A DNA stretch of 64,000 nucleotides, from assembly GCF_004683965.1 (NCBI RefSeq), contig NZ_CP038436.1, positions 992,001 to 1,056,000 on the forward strand, in the 5' to 3' direction. The notes under the pieces are model-generated. The model worked only from the letters and a program-made list of their open reading frames with translations, was not told the DNA's origin and ran no database searches. The stretch is from Nocardioides seonyuensis. GTDB lineage: Bacteria > Actinomycetota > Actinomycetes > Propionibacteriales > Nocardioidaceae. Made by a program: the position numbers and the translations under genes. Position 1 is the first letter of the stretch. Every line of letters begins with the position of its first letter. This document shows positions 52,882-61,262 of this stretch, in pieces.

Positions 52882-53516
52882 TCCAGGTCAGATCCGTCCT
52901 TCAGCCGCGTGTAGTCCTGCCCGGCCGCTGAGAGGAACCGGTCGAAGTGGCCGTCGACGATGCCGAGCCCGGCATCGGAGTAGACCCGGTCGTGGATCGC
53001 GAGGTTGCGGGGGGCACCGACCGAGCGGGCGAAGTCGATCGCCTCGGACACCTTCAGCCACGGAGCGCTGACCGGCAGGCAGAGCAGGTCGACGTCCTCC
53101 TCGGGGAGGGTCAGGGCATCGCCGGGGTGGTAGACCGAGAGGTCGCCCAGGCGCAGCACGTAGCCGCTGTTGTGGACCCTGGGCAGCTCGGGATGGATCA
53201 CGGCATGCTGCTCCCCCACCGCCCTGACCGGCACGCCGCCGTCGAACTCCTGGTCGGGACCCACCACCCGCACGCGCTCCCGGAGGTCCGGCGCGTCCCG
53301 GGCGATGAGCTCTGCCACGTCCGCGACGGTCCAGATCGGGGCAGCGGAGGCGCGCAGGTTGTCGGCGTCGTAGTGGTCGGGGTGCTCGTGGGTGATGAGC
53401 ACCGCGCCCGCCCCGTCGAGCGCGGCGCGGTCGGTGAAGACTCCCGGGTCGATGACGACGACCGAGTCGTCGTGCTCGAGGCGGACACAGGCGTGACCGA
53501 GCTTCGTGATGCGCAT
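52878..53516 (-). CDS. MBL-fold metallo-hydrolase (UlaG-like)
   Basis: A 212-residue metallo-beta-lactamase-fold hydrolase. The N-terminus MRITKLGHACVRLE and the metal motif THEHPDHYD (HxHxDH) are clear, and HPGDAL and IHDRVYSD supply further ligands. It resembles UPF0173/UlaG-type hydrolases; the substrate is unknown. The ATG at 53516 has TAGTCT six bases upstream. It is convergent with menF and has no obvious pathway partner. Confidence 0.88.
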   Translation of the reverse strand: MRITKLGHACVRLEHDDSVVVIDPGVFTDRAALDGAGAVLITHEHPDHYDADNLRASAAPIWTVADVAELIARDAPDLRERVRVVGPDQEFDGGVPVRAVGEQHAVIHPELPRVHNSGYVLRLGDLSVYHPGDALTLPEEDVDLLCLPVSAPWLKVSEAIDFARSVGAPRNLAIHDRVYSDAGLGIVDGHFDRFLSAAGQDYTRLKDGSDLD

Positions 53517-53522
53517 CTCTCC

Positions 53523-53528
53523 AGACTA
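53523..53528 (-). promoter_or_regulatory. -10 hexamer of leaderless MBL-fold gene
   Basis: TAGTCT on the minus strand lies six bases before the ATG at 53516. Confidence 0.4.
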
Positions 53529-53649
53529 GGCCGCGCAATTGGCCGTTCGAATCGGTTTCCGCGGGAGTTCTGGTTATCGTGGGCGGGCCCTCGATCGGTC
53601 GACGGCCTGGGGGGGCCAGCAATTCACTCCGACACGTAAGAGAGAACCC

Positions 53650-54579
53650 ATGTCTGCACGCCGCGTGCTCGTCGCCAGCGCCATTGCGCTGTTGATGCCC
53701 GCCTCGTTGCTCCTGTCCACCCAGACCAGCTCCGCCAACCCGGTCAGCACGGTGTCCTCGCACACCGCTGCCAAGACGTTCGCCGCCACCACCTCGGCAC
53801 GCAAGAAGCGCAAGGGCAAGGTCACGCCCCTGCCGTCGACGACCCCGACGTGGGCCGACGAGTTCTCCGGCTCCTCGCTGGCTCCCCACTGGAGCCACCG
53901 CGGCCAGGACTACGAGAAGGACAGCAAGCGCCTCTGCTCCAAGGGCGACCCGAGCGCCGTCAAGGTCAAGGGGGGCAAGGTCCGCATCAGCGTGATCAAG
54001 GACCGCAAGCGCAAGGGCAAGTGCAAGGCCCGTGAGCGTGGCAAGGTCGTCGGCAAGTTCGCCTACCGCCTCAACGGCCACATCGGCACCGAGAACCAGT
54101 TCTCGTTCAAGTACGGCACCATCGCGGCCCGCATCAAGTTCCAGAAGTCGCGCGGCCAGCACGGCAGCTTCTGGATGCAGCCCGCCGAGGCGACCGGTGG
54201 CAACGAGATGGACGTCATCGAGTACTTCGGCGACAAGCACCCCCAGGGCGGCCTGACCAGCTTCATCCACTGGTACAAGGGCAAGAAGTCCATCAAGACC
54301 GGCTCCTGGATCAAGAAGTCCCACAAGTTCCTCAAGAACAAGCGCGACGGCTGGTCGAAGAACTTCCACGTCTTCTCGGTCGAGTGGAAGCCCAACCTCC
54401 TGATCTTCCGCATCGACGGCAAGGAGTCGTGGCGCACCCGCACGGCGGTCTCGCAGGCTGCCCAGTACCCCATCCTGAGCCTGCTCGCCTCCGACTACGA
54501 GCTGTCGGAGATGAAGGACAAGAAGCTCCCGCAGCACATGTACGTCGACTGGATCCGCGTCTGGGAGGACACTCCCTGA
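53650..54579 (+). CDS. Secreted glycoside hydrolase family 16 protein
   Basis: A 309-residue exported beta-glucanase-like enzyme. Residues 1-30 are a signal peptide ending SSANP. A lysine/arginine linker (RKKRKGK) comes next, then the GH16 jelly roll from WADEFSGSSL onward. The catalytic ExDxxE motif is NEMDVIEYF, with Glu186 as nucleophile, Asp188 and Glu191 as acid/base. It likely cuts beta-1,3- or beta-1,3/1,4-glucans. The mature protein is unusually lysine-rich, which may favour binding to acidic polymers or cell walls. It is embedded among men genes with no functional link, and convergent with menD. Confidence 0.9.
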   Translation: MSARRVLVASAIALLMPASLLLSTQTSSANPVSTVSSHTAAKTFAATTSARKKRKGKVTPLPSTTPTWADEFSGSSLAPHWSHRGQDYEKDSKRLCSKGDPSAVKVKGGKVRISVIKDRKRKGKCKARERGKVVGKFAYRLNGHIGTENQFSFKYGTIAARIKFQKSRGQHGSFWMQPAEATGGNEMDVIEYFGDKHPQGGLTSFIHWYKGKKSIKTGSWIKKSHKFLKNKRDGWSKNFHVFSVEWKPNLLIFRIDGKESWRTRTAVSQAAQYPILSLLASDYELSEMKDKKLPQHMYVDWIRVWEDTP

Positions 54580-54594
54580 TCGTTGGTGGGTGAC

Positions 54595-56199
54595 TCACAC
54601 CAGCGCGCGGATGCGAGCGTCGAGCTCGCGCCGGTTGTCCCGTCTGACGGCGGCCTCGATCACCTCGAGGCCGCCGTTCGGCATTGAGAGGGCCTGCTCG
54701 AGCTCGGGCAGGGAGCCGACCCGGAGGTGGGGCGTCCGAGTCGCCGCGCAGAGGCTCGCCACGTCCACCCCGTGCGGCGTCCCGAACAGGGTGTCGTACC
54801 GGTCGGCGTAGCCCTGCGCGCCCTGCTCGAGCATCGAGAAGATCGAGCCGCCGTCGTCGTTGACCACGACGATCGTGAGGTCGGGACGCTCCTCGCGCGG
54901 GCCCAGGACGAGGCCGGTCATGTCGTGCAGGAACGTCACGTCGCCCATCAGGGCGAGCGCCCGCGAGGAGTCCGGGCGCCCCAGGGCGGCGCCGACGGCG
55001 CTGGAGACCGTGCCGTCGATGCCTGCCAGCCCACGGTTGGCGATGACCTTGCGGCGGTCGCCCACGCCGTAGGGGGCCACCATGAGGTCGAGGTCGCGGA
55101 TCGGGCTCGAGGCGCCGACGAACAGCAGCCCGCCAGGCGGCAGCGCGCGGCTCACCGCACCGGCCACCTCGTAGGGCGTGAGGTCGGGCTCCTCGGCCAG
55201 CAGGCGGTCCAGCGCACGGGAGACGTCCCTGTCGGCCGCACGCCACTCGTCGAGCCACTCACCGCCGTCGCTGGTGGCCACCCGGACCGCCTCGACGGTG
55301 CGGGACACCGCGAACGGCCGCTCGGCCCAGGTGCCGCGCGGACGCACGGACACGACCTCGACGTCCTCCCTCTCCAGCAGCCTCGTGACGGGCCGCGACA
55401 GGGTGGGGTGTCCTGCCACCACGACCCGCTCGATGCGCCCGCCGAGGGCGGAGTCGAGGAGGAGCCGGTAGCAACGGATCGGGTTGTCGCCGGTGCGGGA
55501 TCCGGACGTCGGCTCCGCGAGCAGCGGCCACCCGCCGGCCTGCGCGAGCACCCTCGCCCGGGGCCCGGCGTCGTCACCCGCCACGACGACGGTGCGCGGC
55601 CCGGGGGCGAGCTCGAACTGGTGCGGGGCCTTGCGACCCTTCCGCACGAACGGGGACTCGACGGTCGTCGCAGTCGCCTGCCACCGGTCCTCGGGGACCA
55701 GCGGCGGGGAGAGCTGGACGTTGACGTGCAGGGGACCCTCGGCCCACGGCAGGTCGGCGAGGGAGTGTCGTACGTCGGCCAGGTCGGCGTCGGTGGCCAC
55801 GTCGTGGAAGACCGCGGCGCCGCCGAAGATGCGCACCTGGTCGGTGGTCTGCGAGGCGCCCGTGCCGCGCAGCGCGGCGGGCCGGTCGGCGGTGACGACG
55901 ACGAGGCCGAGCCCGGCGTGCGCTGCCTCCAGGACCGCGGGGTGGAGGTTGGCGACGGCGGTGCCGGAGGTGCACACGACGGCCGCGGTGGCTCCCACCT
56001 TGGTCAGGCCGAGGGCGAGGAAGGCGGCTGACCGCTCGTCCAGGCGCGTGTGCAGGCGGAGCAGCCCGGCGTCGGCGGCGTCGTGGAGAGCGAACGCCAG
56101 CGGGGCGTTGCGGGAGCCCGGCGCGAGGACGACGTCGTGCACACCGGCTCCGACCATGGCTCCGACGAGGTTGCGCGCCAGCCGCGTCGAGTCGCTCAT
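54595..56199 (-). CDS. menD: SEPHCHC synthase MenD
   Basis: A ThDP enzyme of 534 residues that joins 2-oxoglutarate and isochorismate to form SEPHCHC. VVLAPGSRNAPLAFAL, LDERSAAFLALGLTK, VCTSGTAVANLHPAVLEA, TADRPAALRGTGASQTTDQ and the ThDP site MGDVTFLHDMTGL with DDGGSIF are diagnostic. ATG 56199 lies seven bases after the menC stop, so menE-menC-menD form one operon. Confidence 0.95.
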   Translation of the reverse strand: MSDSTRLARNLVGAMVGAGVHDVVLAPGSRNAPLAFALHDAADAGLLRLHTRLDERSAAFLALGLTKVGATAAVVCTSGTAVANLHPAVLEAAHAGLGLVVVTADRPAALRGTGASQTTDQVRIFGGAAVFHDVATDADLADVRHSLADLPWAEGPLHVNVQLSPPLVPEDRWQATATTVESPFVRKGRKAPHQFELAPGPRTVVVAGDDAGPRARVLAQAGGWPLLAEPTSGSRTGDNPIRCYRLLLDSALGGRIERVVVAGHPTLSRPVTRLLEREDVEVVSVRPRGTWAERPFAVSRTVEAVRVATSDGGEWLDEWRAADRDVSRALDRLLAEEPDLTPYEVAGAVSRALPPGGLLFVGASSPIRDLDLMVAPYGVGDRRKVIANRGLAGIDGTVSSAVGAALGRPDSSRALALMGDVTFLHDMTGLVLGPREERPDLTIVVVNDDGGSIFSMLEQGAQGYADRYDTLFGTPHGVDVASLCAATRTPHLRVGSLPELEQALSMPNGGLEVIEAAVRRDNRRELDARIRALV

Positions 56200-56206
56200 C
56201 GCTGGG

Positions 56207-57145
56207 TCACCCCTGCTCCTTCACGTCGGCGAGCCGCTGTTCCCAGTGCGCCACCCGGTCAGCCGGTGCGGCGAGCCGCTCGAGGGCCGCCGCGTCCACC
56301 TGGGGCGTGCGCACCGGCAGCATCCCACCCACGGGGAGCAGCGGCTCGACCGCCACGTCGTCGGTGAGCAGCTGGACCGTCGCGAGGCCGCACGCGTGGG
56401 GCAGTTCTGGCAGGGCAGCCGCGAGCGCGACGCCCGCCGCGATGCCCACGCTGGACTCGACCGCGCTGGAGACGACCACCGGGAGGCCGATGTCCTCGGC
56501 GATCCGCAGGCAGGCGCGGACACCCCCCAGCGGCTGGACCTTGAGCACCGCGATGTCGGCGGCCTCCAGGTCCCGGACGAGGTAGGGGTCGTCGGCTCGC
56601 CGGATCGACTCGTCGGCGGCGATGCGGACCTCGACCCTGCGACGTACGACCGCCAGGTCCTCGACTGCGGCCACGGGCTGCTCGACATACTCCAGCCCGC
56701 CGGCCGCGCGGTCGAGCACGGTGATCGCCCGGACGGCCCCGTCGACGTCCCAACCGCCGTTGGCGTCGATGCGGACCAGCCCGGTCGGGCCGAGCGCGTC
56801 ACGCACCGCCTCGAGACGGGCCTGGTCGTCGGCCAGGGTCTGTCCCCGCTCGGCGACCTTGACCTTGGCGGTGGCGCACCCGCCCGCCCGCACGATCTCG
56901 TGGGCCCGCTCGGGGTCGCAGGCCGGCACGGTGACGTTGACGGGGACCTCGTTGCGCAACGGCTCGGGCCAGTCGCCCGCCGCGGCCTCCTCGGCGGCCG
57001 CGAGCCACGGACGTGCGGTGGAGGCGTCGTACTCGAGGAACGGCGACCACTCCCCCCAGCCCGCCGGACCCTGCAGGAGGACGCCCTCGCGGACCGTGAT
57101 GCCGCGGAACGGGGTGCGCAGCGGGATCGAGAAGACGCGGATCAC
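56207..57145 (-). CDS. menC: o-Succinylbenzoate synthase
   Basis: An enolase-superfamily dehydratase of 312 residues making o-succinylbenzoate. It shows TAKVKV (catalytic Lys pair), VRIDANGGWD, YVEQPV, IAADES (metal ligands) and VLKVQPLGGV (second Lys). The GTG start at 57145 overlaps the menE stop by four bases. The long frame upstream is a shadow of menE. Confidence 0.94.
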   Translation of the reverse strand: MIRVFSIPLRTPFRGITVREGVLLQGPAGWGEWSPFLEYDASTARPWLAAAEEAAAGDWPEPLRNEVPVNVTVPACDPERAHEIVRAGGCATAKVKVAERGQTLADDQARLEAVRDALGPTGLVRIDANGGWDVDGAVRAITVLDRAAGGLEYVEQPVAAVEDLAVVRRRVEVRIAADESIRRADDPYLVRDLEAADIAVLKVQPLGGVRACLRIAEDIGLPVVVSSAVESSVGIAAGVALAAALPELPHACGLATVQLLTDDVAVEPLLPVGGMLPVRTPQVDAAALERLAAPADRVAHWEQRLADVKEQG

Positions 57146-58191
57146 GCCAGCTCCTCGAGACGTCGCCGGTCGACCTTGCCGTTGGGCAGCAGGGGGAGCT
57201 CCGGCAGCACCACGACCTGTCGCGGGGCCCACGAGCGCGGATGGACGCCGGCGACCCAGTCGCGCAGGACCTCGGTGGTCGAGGTGCGAGCGGCGCGGGA
57301 CTCGAGACCCTCTCCGACGACGAACGCGACGACCCGCTGCCCCCACTCCGGGTCGGTGACCCCGACCAGCTCCGCGAGCTCGACCTCGGGGTGCTCGCGA
57401 AGGCGCCTGGCGACGGCCGGTAGTGGGACGTTCACTCCCCCGCTGACGACCACGTCGTCGAGACGGCCGAGCACCTGCAGGCGGCCGTCGTCGTCGAGGC
57501 GGCCCGCGTCGCTGGTGAGGTACCACCCATCCACGAGGACCTCGGCCGTCAGCCCGGGATCGCCGTCGTAGCCGTCGAAGATCGTCGGACCGCCCAGCCG
57601 GATCCGTCCGTCCGACCCCAGCGCGATCGCCACGCCGTCGAGCGGCACGCCGTCGTAGACACAGCCACCCGCGGTCTCCGACGCTCCGTAGGTCGCCACG
57701 ACGCGGATCCCCGCGGACTCGGCCCGCCGACGCAGATCCGGGTCGATCGGCCCCCCGCCGAGCAGGACCGTGTGGAGACGCGCCAGAGCCTCCGTCTCGG
57801 CCTCGTCCTCGAGCAGCCGGTGCAGCTGCGTCGGCACGAGGGACGTGAAGAGCGGGCCGTCGTCGTGTCCCTGGGTGCGGAGTGCCGTCTCGAAGCCGAG
57901 ACCCTGCACCACCACAGGCTCGTGCCCGGCCACCAGGGACCGCACGACCACCTGGACCCCGGCGACGTACGACGGCGGCAGCGCCAGCAGCCAGCGACCG
58001 CTCGCCCCGAGGCGGCGCGCACTCGCCTCGACGCTCGCCAGCACGGCGTCGCGTGAGAGCAGGACACGCTTCGGACTCCCGGTAGAGCCGGAGGTCTCGA
58101 TGAGCAGCTGGGCCGGGCTCGTCGCGTCGAGCCACTGGCGCAACTGGACGACGGCACGGCCGGGTTCGTCGGCGACGCGCAGGGGGCTCAC
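57142..58191 (-). CDS. menE: o-Succinylbenzoate-CoA ligase
   Basis: An adenylate-forming ligase that activates o-succinylbenzoate. At 349 residues it is shorter than the E. coli form (about 450) but normal for actinobacteria. LIETSGSTGSPKRVLLS is the P-loop, VVATYGASETAGGCVYDG the adenine motif, YLTSDAGRLDDDGRLQVLGRLDD the hinge, and LPNGKVDRRRL holds the catalytic Lys. GTG start with TAGCGT eight bases upstream, so it heads the menE-C-D operon. It is divergent from the MFS gene at 58274. Confidence 0.94.
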   Translation of the reverse strand: MSPLRVADEPGRAVVQLRQWLDATSPAQLLIETSGSTGSPKRVLLSRDAVLASVEASARRLGASGRWLLALPPSYVAGVQVVVRSLVAGHEPVVVQGLGFETALRTQGHDDGPLFTSLVPTQLHRLLEDEAETEALARLHTVLLGGGPIDPDLRRRAESAGIRVVATYGASETAGGCVYDGVPLDGVAIALGSDGRIRLGGPTIFDGYDGDPGLTAEVLVDGWYLTSDAGRLDDDGRLQVLGRLDDVVVSGGVNVPLPAVARRLREHPEVELAELVGVTDPEWGQRVVAFVVGEGLESRAARTSTTEVLRDWVAGVHPRSWAPRQVVVLPELPLLPNGKVDRRRLEELA

Positions 58192-58199
58192 GAGTCGTC

Positions 58200-58205
58200 A
58201 CGCTA
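58200..58205 (-). promoter_or_regulatory. -10 hexamer of leaderless menE (menECD operon)
   Basis: TAGCGT on the minus strand lies eight bases before the menE GTG at 58191. Confidence 0.4.
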
Positions 58206-58273
58206 GTCCTCGCGACGATGCCGTCCGAAAACCGCGCGACAGGGGCCTCGGCCGGGCGGGAGAATCATCCGCG

Positions 58274-59641
58274 ATGAGCATCGTGACGACCGTGAAGACC
58301 CAGGCCACGCCACCCTCGCCCCTGGCGGGTCGCCTCGCCACGCAGTCGCTCCTCTTCGCCCTCGGCGAGGGGACGTTCATGGCCGGGTCGGCCGTCTTCT
58401 TCACCCAGATCGTCGGGCTCACCATGGCGCAGGTCGGGCTGGGCCTGACCATCGCCGGAGCTGCTGCCTTCCTCGCCGCCTACCCGATGGGCCTGCTCGT
58501 CGACCGCATCGGCCCCAAGCGGTGCTGGGCGATCAGCTCGACGGGCCAGGCGGCGATGTTCGCCGTGTGGCCGTTCATCGATGACTTCACGGGCTACGTC
58601 GCCATGGCCGTCGCCATGGAGGTCATCGGCGCGCTCGGTGGGACCGCCCACGGCGCATACACGATCGACGTCCTGCCTCCGAAGGAGCGGGTGACGTCGC
58701 GCGCCTACATGTACTCCGCCCTGAACGTCGGCTTCACGCTCGGCTCCCTGGTCGGCGGCATCGCCCTGGCCTTCGAGTCACTCACGCTCCTGCAGGTGGT
58801 GCCGTTCTTCACCGCGGCGGTGTTCCTGGTCAACGCGTTCAACGTGGCGACTCGACTTCCCAAGGCGCCGCACGACGAGAAGACCGCGGAGGAACGCAGG
58901 GTGAAGCTGCCGGGCCCCGGCCCGATGCGCAACTTCGGCTGGCTGGCGACCTGCTTCTTCACCGGCGCCCTGTGGACCAACCAGGTCATCCTCAACCTCG
59001 TCATCCCGCTGTGGCTCGTCCAGCGCACGGACGCCCCCTGGGTCGTCCTGGCGCTGCTCTTCGGCACCAACACCGTGATGTGCATCTTCCTGCCGATGGC
59101 TGCGGCGCGCGGGATCAGGGACACCCGTACGGCGCTGCGCGCGATCCGCGTCTCCACGGTGTTCTTCATCGTGTCGTGCGTCATCACGCTCTCGACGCAC
59201 GACTCGGTCGGTTGGATGACCATCGCCCTCTTCTTCTTCGGCCACGTGACCCTCACCGGCGCCGAGCTCTACCTCTCCGCAGCCAGCTGGACCTTCGAGG
59301 CCGAGCTGATGGACCCGCGCCGTCGCGGTGAGTACCAGGGCGCCTCCGAGCTCGCCGGCACCCTCGGCCGGGTCTGGGCCCCCGCTGCGTTCACCTTCCT
59401 CGCGATGAACTGGGGCGCGGTCGGCTGGCTCACCATCGCGGGCCTCATCACGGTCGCGGCGGCGGCGCTGCACCCCTCCACGCGGATGGCCAGGTCCTTC
59501 TTGGAGCGCCACGTCCCTGCAGACGTGCTGGCCGACGCGGCCGCCGGGGAGGCCGAGGACCACGCGCCGCCCGTCGGCCCGCCGACGGTCGAGCAGCCTG
59601 CCGAGCCCGGTGGCGTCCACCCCGGCGTTCCTGTCGTCTGA
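58274..59641 (+). CDS. MFS transporter
   Basis: A 455-residue, 12-helix major facilitator. Loop 2-3 reads GLLVDRIGPKRCWAI. Helix 5 to loop 6 includes VLPPKERVTSRAYMYSALNVGFTLGSLVGG. ASWTFEAELMDPRRRGEYQGASELAGTLG is the distinctive region before helix 11 seen in actinobacterial drug-type MFS proteins. The last 55 residues are an acidic Pro-rich tail. Substrate is unknown. It is divergent from menE over 82 bases. Confidence 0.87.
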   Translation: MSIVTTVKTQATPPSPLAGRLATQSLLFALGEGTFMAGSAVFFTQIVGLTMAQVGLGLTIAGAAAFLAAYPMGLLVDRIGPKRCWAISSTGQAAMFAVWPFIDDFTGYVAMAVAMEVIGALGGTAHGAYTIDVLPPKERVTSRAYMYSALNVGFTLGSLVGGIALAFESLTLLQVVPFFTAAVFLVNAFNVATRLPKAPHDEKTAEERRVKLPGPGPMRNFGWLATCFFTGALWTNQVILNLVIPLWLVQRTDAPWVVLALLFGTNTVMCIFLPMAAARGIRDTRTALRAIRVSTVFFIVSCVITLSTHDSVGWMTIALFFFGHVTLTGAELYLSAASWTFEAELMDPRRRGEYQGASELAGTLGRVWAPAAFTFLAMNWGAVGWLTIAGLITVAAAALHPSTRMARSFLERHVPADVLADAAAGEAEDHAPPVGPPTVEQPAEPGGVHPGVPVV

Positions 59642-59737
59642 GCCCTCCCTCCCGACCGGGTCGCGCTCGTTCTCCGGGGGACCCCACCAGCGGTCCGGCG
59701 CGAGGTACCCTCCGGACAACTGCAGCAGGAGCGAGCC

Positions 59738-60481
59738 ATGACCGACACCACCCAAGACGCCACCCACGACATCGCAGCCATCATCACCCAGGCAGCCGCC
59801 ACGATGCATGCCCCCGCCTCGCTCGAGGACACGCTGGAGGCCATCGTGAGGTGCACCCTGGACACCGTTCCCGGCTTCGACCACGTCGGGATCTCGGTGA
59901 CCCACAGCAACGGCGAGATCGAGACGCTCGCCGGCACCGATCAGCTGGTCTGGGACCTGGACACGATCCAGTACACCCTGCGCGAGGGGCCGTGCTACGA
60001 CGCGATCCGCGACGGCGACATCAACCGTGTGCCGCACGCCGCCCAGGAGACGCGGTGGCCCCGCTACATGCCCGAGGCCCTGAAACGAGGTCTCAAGGCC
60101 CAGCTGGCCGTCGGCCTGTACCGCGACGACAAGAGCCTCGGCGGCCTGAACCTCTACTCCACCCGTTCCGAGACCATCTCCGACGACGCGGTGAACATCG
60201 CCCAGCTGTTCGCGGTCCATGCAGCCCTCGCGCTCGGCAGGTCACGCACCGAGCACCAGCTCAACGACGCGATCGCGACCCGCAAGGAGATCGGCCAGGC
60301 CCTCGGGATCCTGATGGAGCGCTACAAGATCCCCGAGGACCGGGCCTTCCAGTTCCTCGTCCGCGCCTCCTCCACCAGCAACCTCAAGCTGAGGGAGGTT
60401 GCCCGCAAGTTCGTGGACACGCTCAACTCCCAGTACGCCCACCTCGGCGACCGTGACGGCATGGTGGACCCCTCCGCGTGA
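59738..60481 (+). CDS. GAF and ANTAR domain transcription antiterminator-type regulator
   Basis: A 247-residue sensor-effector. The GAF domain occupies about residues 25-170 (VPGFDHVGISVTH, LREGPCYDAIRDGD, AVGLYRDDKSLGGLNLYS). The C-terminal ANTAR domain (about 175-235) has IATRKEIGQALGILMERYKIPEDRAFQFLVRASS and binds dual-hexaloop RNA to prevent termination in characterised members. The ligand of the GAF part and the RNA targets are unknown. CAGGAG precedes the ATG. An STAS-domain gene follows 85 bases downstream. Confidence 0.9.
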   Translation: MTDTTQDATHDIAAIITQAAATMHAPASLEDTLEAIVRCTLDTVPGFDHVGISVTHSNGEIETLAGTDQLVWDLDTIQYTLREGPCYDAIRDGDINRVPHAAQETRWPRYMPEALKRGLKAQLAVGLYRDDKSLGGLNLYSTRSETISDDAVNIAQLFAVHAALALGRSRTEHQLNDAIATRKEIGQALGILMERYKIPEDRAFQFLVRASSTSNLKLREVARKFVDTLNSQYAHLGDRDGMVDPSA

Positions 60482-60566
60482 CGTGAGTTACACTGTGCCC
60501 ACGGTCGAGCCAAAGGCCGTCGCAGCACGTATCGCGGTCGCATCGTGGAACTCGGAAGTACCTACG

Positions 60567-60998
60567 ATGTCCTCACTGCAAGACACCCATTCACTGCCGA
60601 ACGGCTCCGAGAGCCTTCGCATCGACACCTGCGTGTTCAGGTCGGTCAAGGTCCTCACCGTCGCCGGCGAGGTCGACATCGGCACCGAGCATGAGCTCGA
60701 GGGCGCCATCTGTGACGCCCTGGTCGACGGGGCGGTCGTGGTCGACCTCCACGACGTGCCGTTCTTCTCCATCGGATCCCTCGGCATGCTGCTGCGCTGC
60801 CGGCGGCTCGGCATGCAGCACGGCCACCCGGTGGTGATCGCATCACCGGACCGTCAGTTCGTCCGCCTCGTCAACGCCGCCCACCTGAGCCCGCACCTCC
60901 CGTGCTTCGGCTCCCTCGGTGTCGCCTGCGCGCGGGCGCGACAGATCGACCGGGCCCGCAACCCGGCGCCGCCTCGACCACCACGACCCCGCGGCTGA
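60567..60998 (+). CDS. STAS-domain protein lacking the usual phospho-serine
   Basis: A 143-residue protein with a SpoIIAA/RsbV-like STAS fold (about residues 17-120): VLTVAGEVDIGTEHELEGAI, VVVDLHDVPFFSIGSLGMLL and LVNAAHLSPHL. In anti-sigma factor antagonists the phosphorylated position lies in DSSG. Here that segment is S68-I69-G70-S71, so the canonical serine is replaced by Gly. The C-terminus is Pro/Arg-rich and reads into the terminator region. It probably belongs to signalling with the GAF-ANTAR protein, but phospho-switching as in RsbV is doubtful. ATG chosen at the start of similarity. Confidence 0.8.
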   Translation: MSSLQDTHSLPNGSESLRIDTCVFRSVKVLTVAGEVDIGTEHELEGAICDALVDGAVVVDLHDVPFFSIGSLGMLLRCRRLGMQHGHPVVIASPDRQFVRLVNAAHLSPHLPCFGSLGVACARARQIDRARNPAPPRPPRPRG

Positions 60999-61061
60999 CC
61001 CCAGGCTGGCCGCTCGACCCGCCGGTTCCGCGGACCGGGAGGTCGGGCGGTCTTGACCGAC

Positions 61062-61090
61062 AGCCCCCCGCCTCACGCAGGCGGGGGGCT
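61062..61090 (+). terminator. Strong hairpin terminator after STAS gene
   Basis: AGCCCCCCGCC (61062-61072) and GGCGGGGGGCT (61080-61090) form a perfect 11-bp stem with a 7-base loop, 63 bases after the stop. It isolates the regulator genes from the repeat element. Confidence 0.8.
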
Positions 61091-61099
61091 GTTCCATGC

Positions 61100-61204
61100 C
61101 GTCTCGAAACCACCCGCTCACGTTGGTTGAGGAAGGACGGAGTCCTGTATCGAAACCACGTCCCTCGCTGGTTGAGGAAGGACGCAGTCCTGTCTCGAAA
61201 CCCC
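61100..61204. repeat. Cluster of GGTTGAGGA...GTCTCGAAACC repeats, copy B
   Basis: One truncated end (61100-61112) and two full units (about 61124-61158 and 61170-61203) in the same orientation as cluster A. They carry point changes (GTATCG, GACGCAG). The last unit leads into the second DUF222-HNH gene. Confidence 0.85.
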
Positions 61205-61262
61205 TGTGGAATGGGGCTTTCCGAGGCCTCCGACTGTCAGTGGTCTCAGGTTGGATTGAGTC

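Noticed and set aside
59738..60998. A complete partner-switching (RsbV/RsbW) sigma-control module
   Set aside because: No RsbW-like kinase or sigma factor gene is adjacent, and the STAS protein lacks the phospho-serine.
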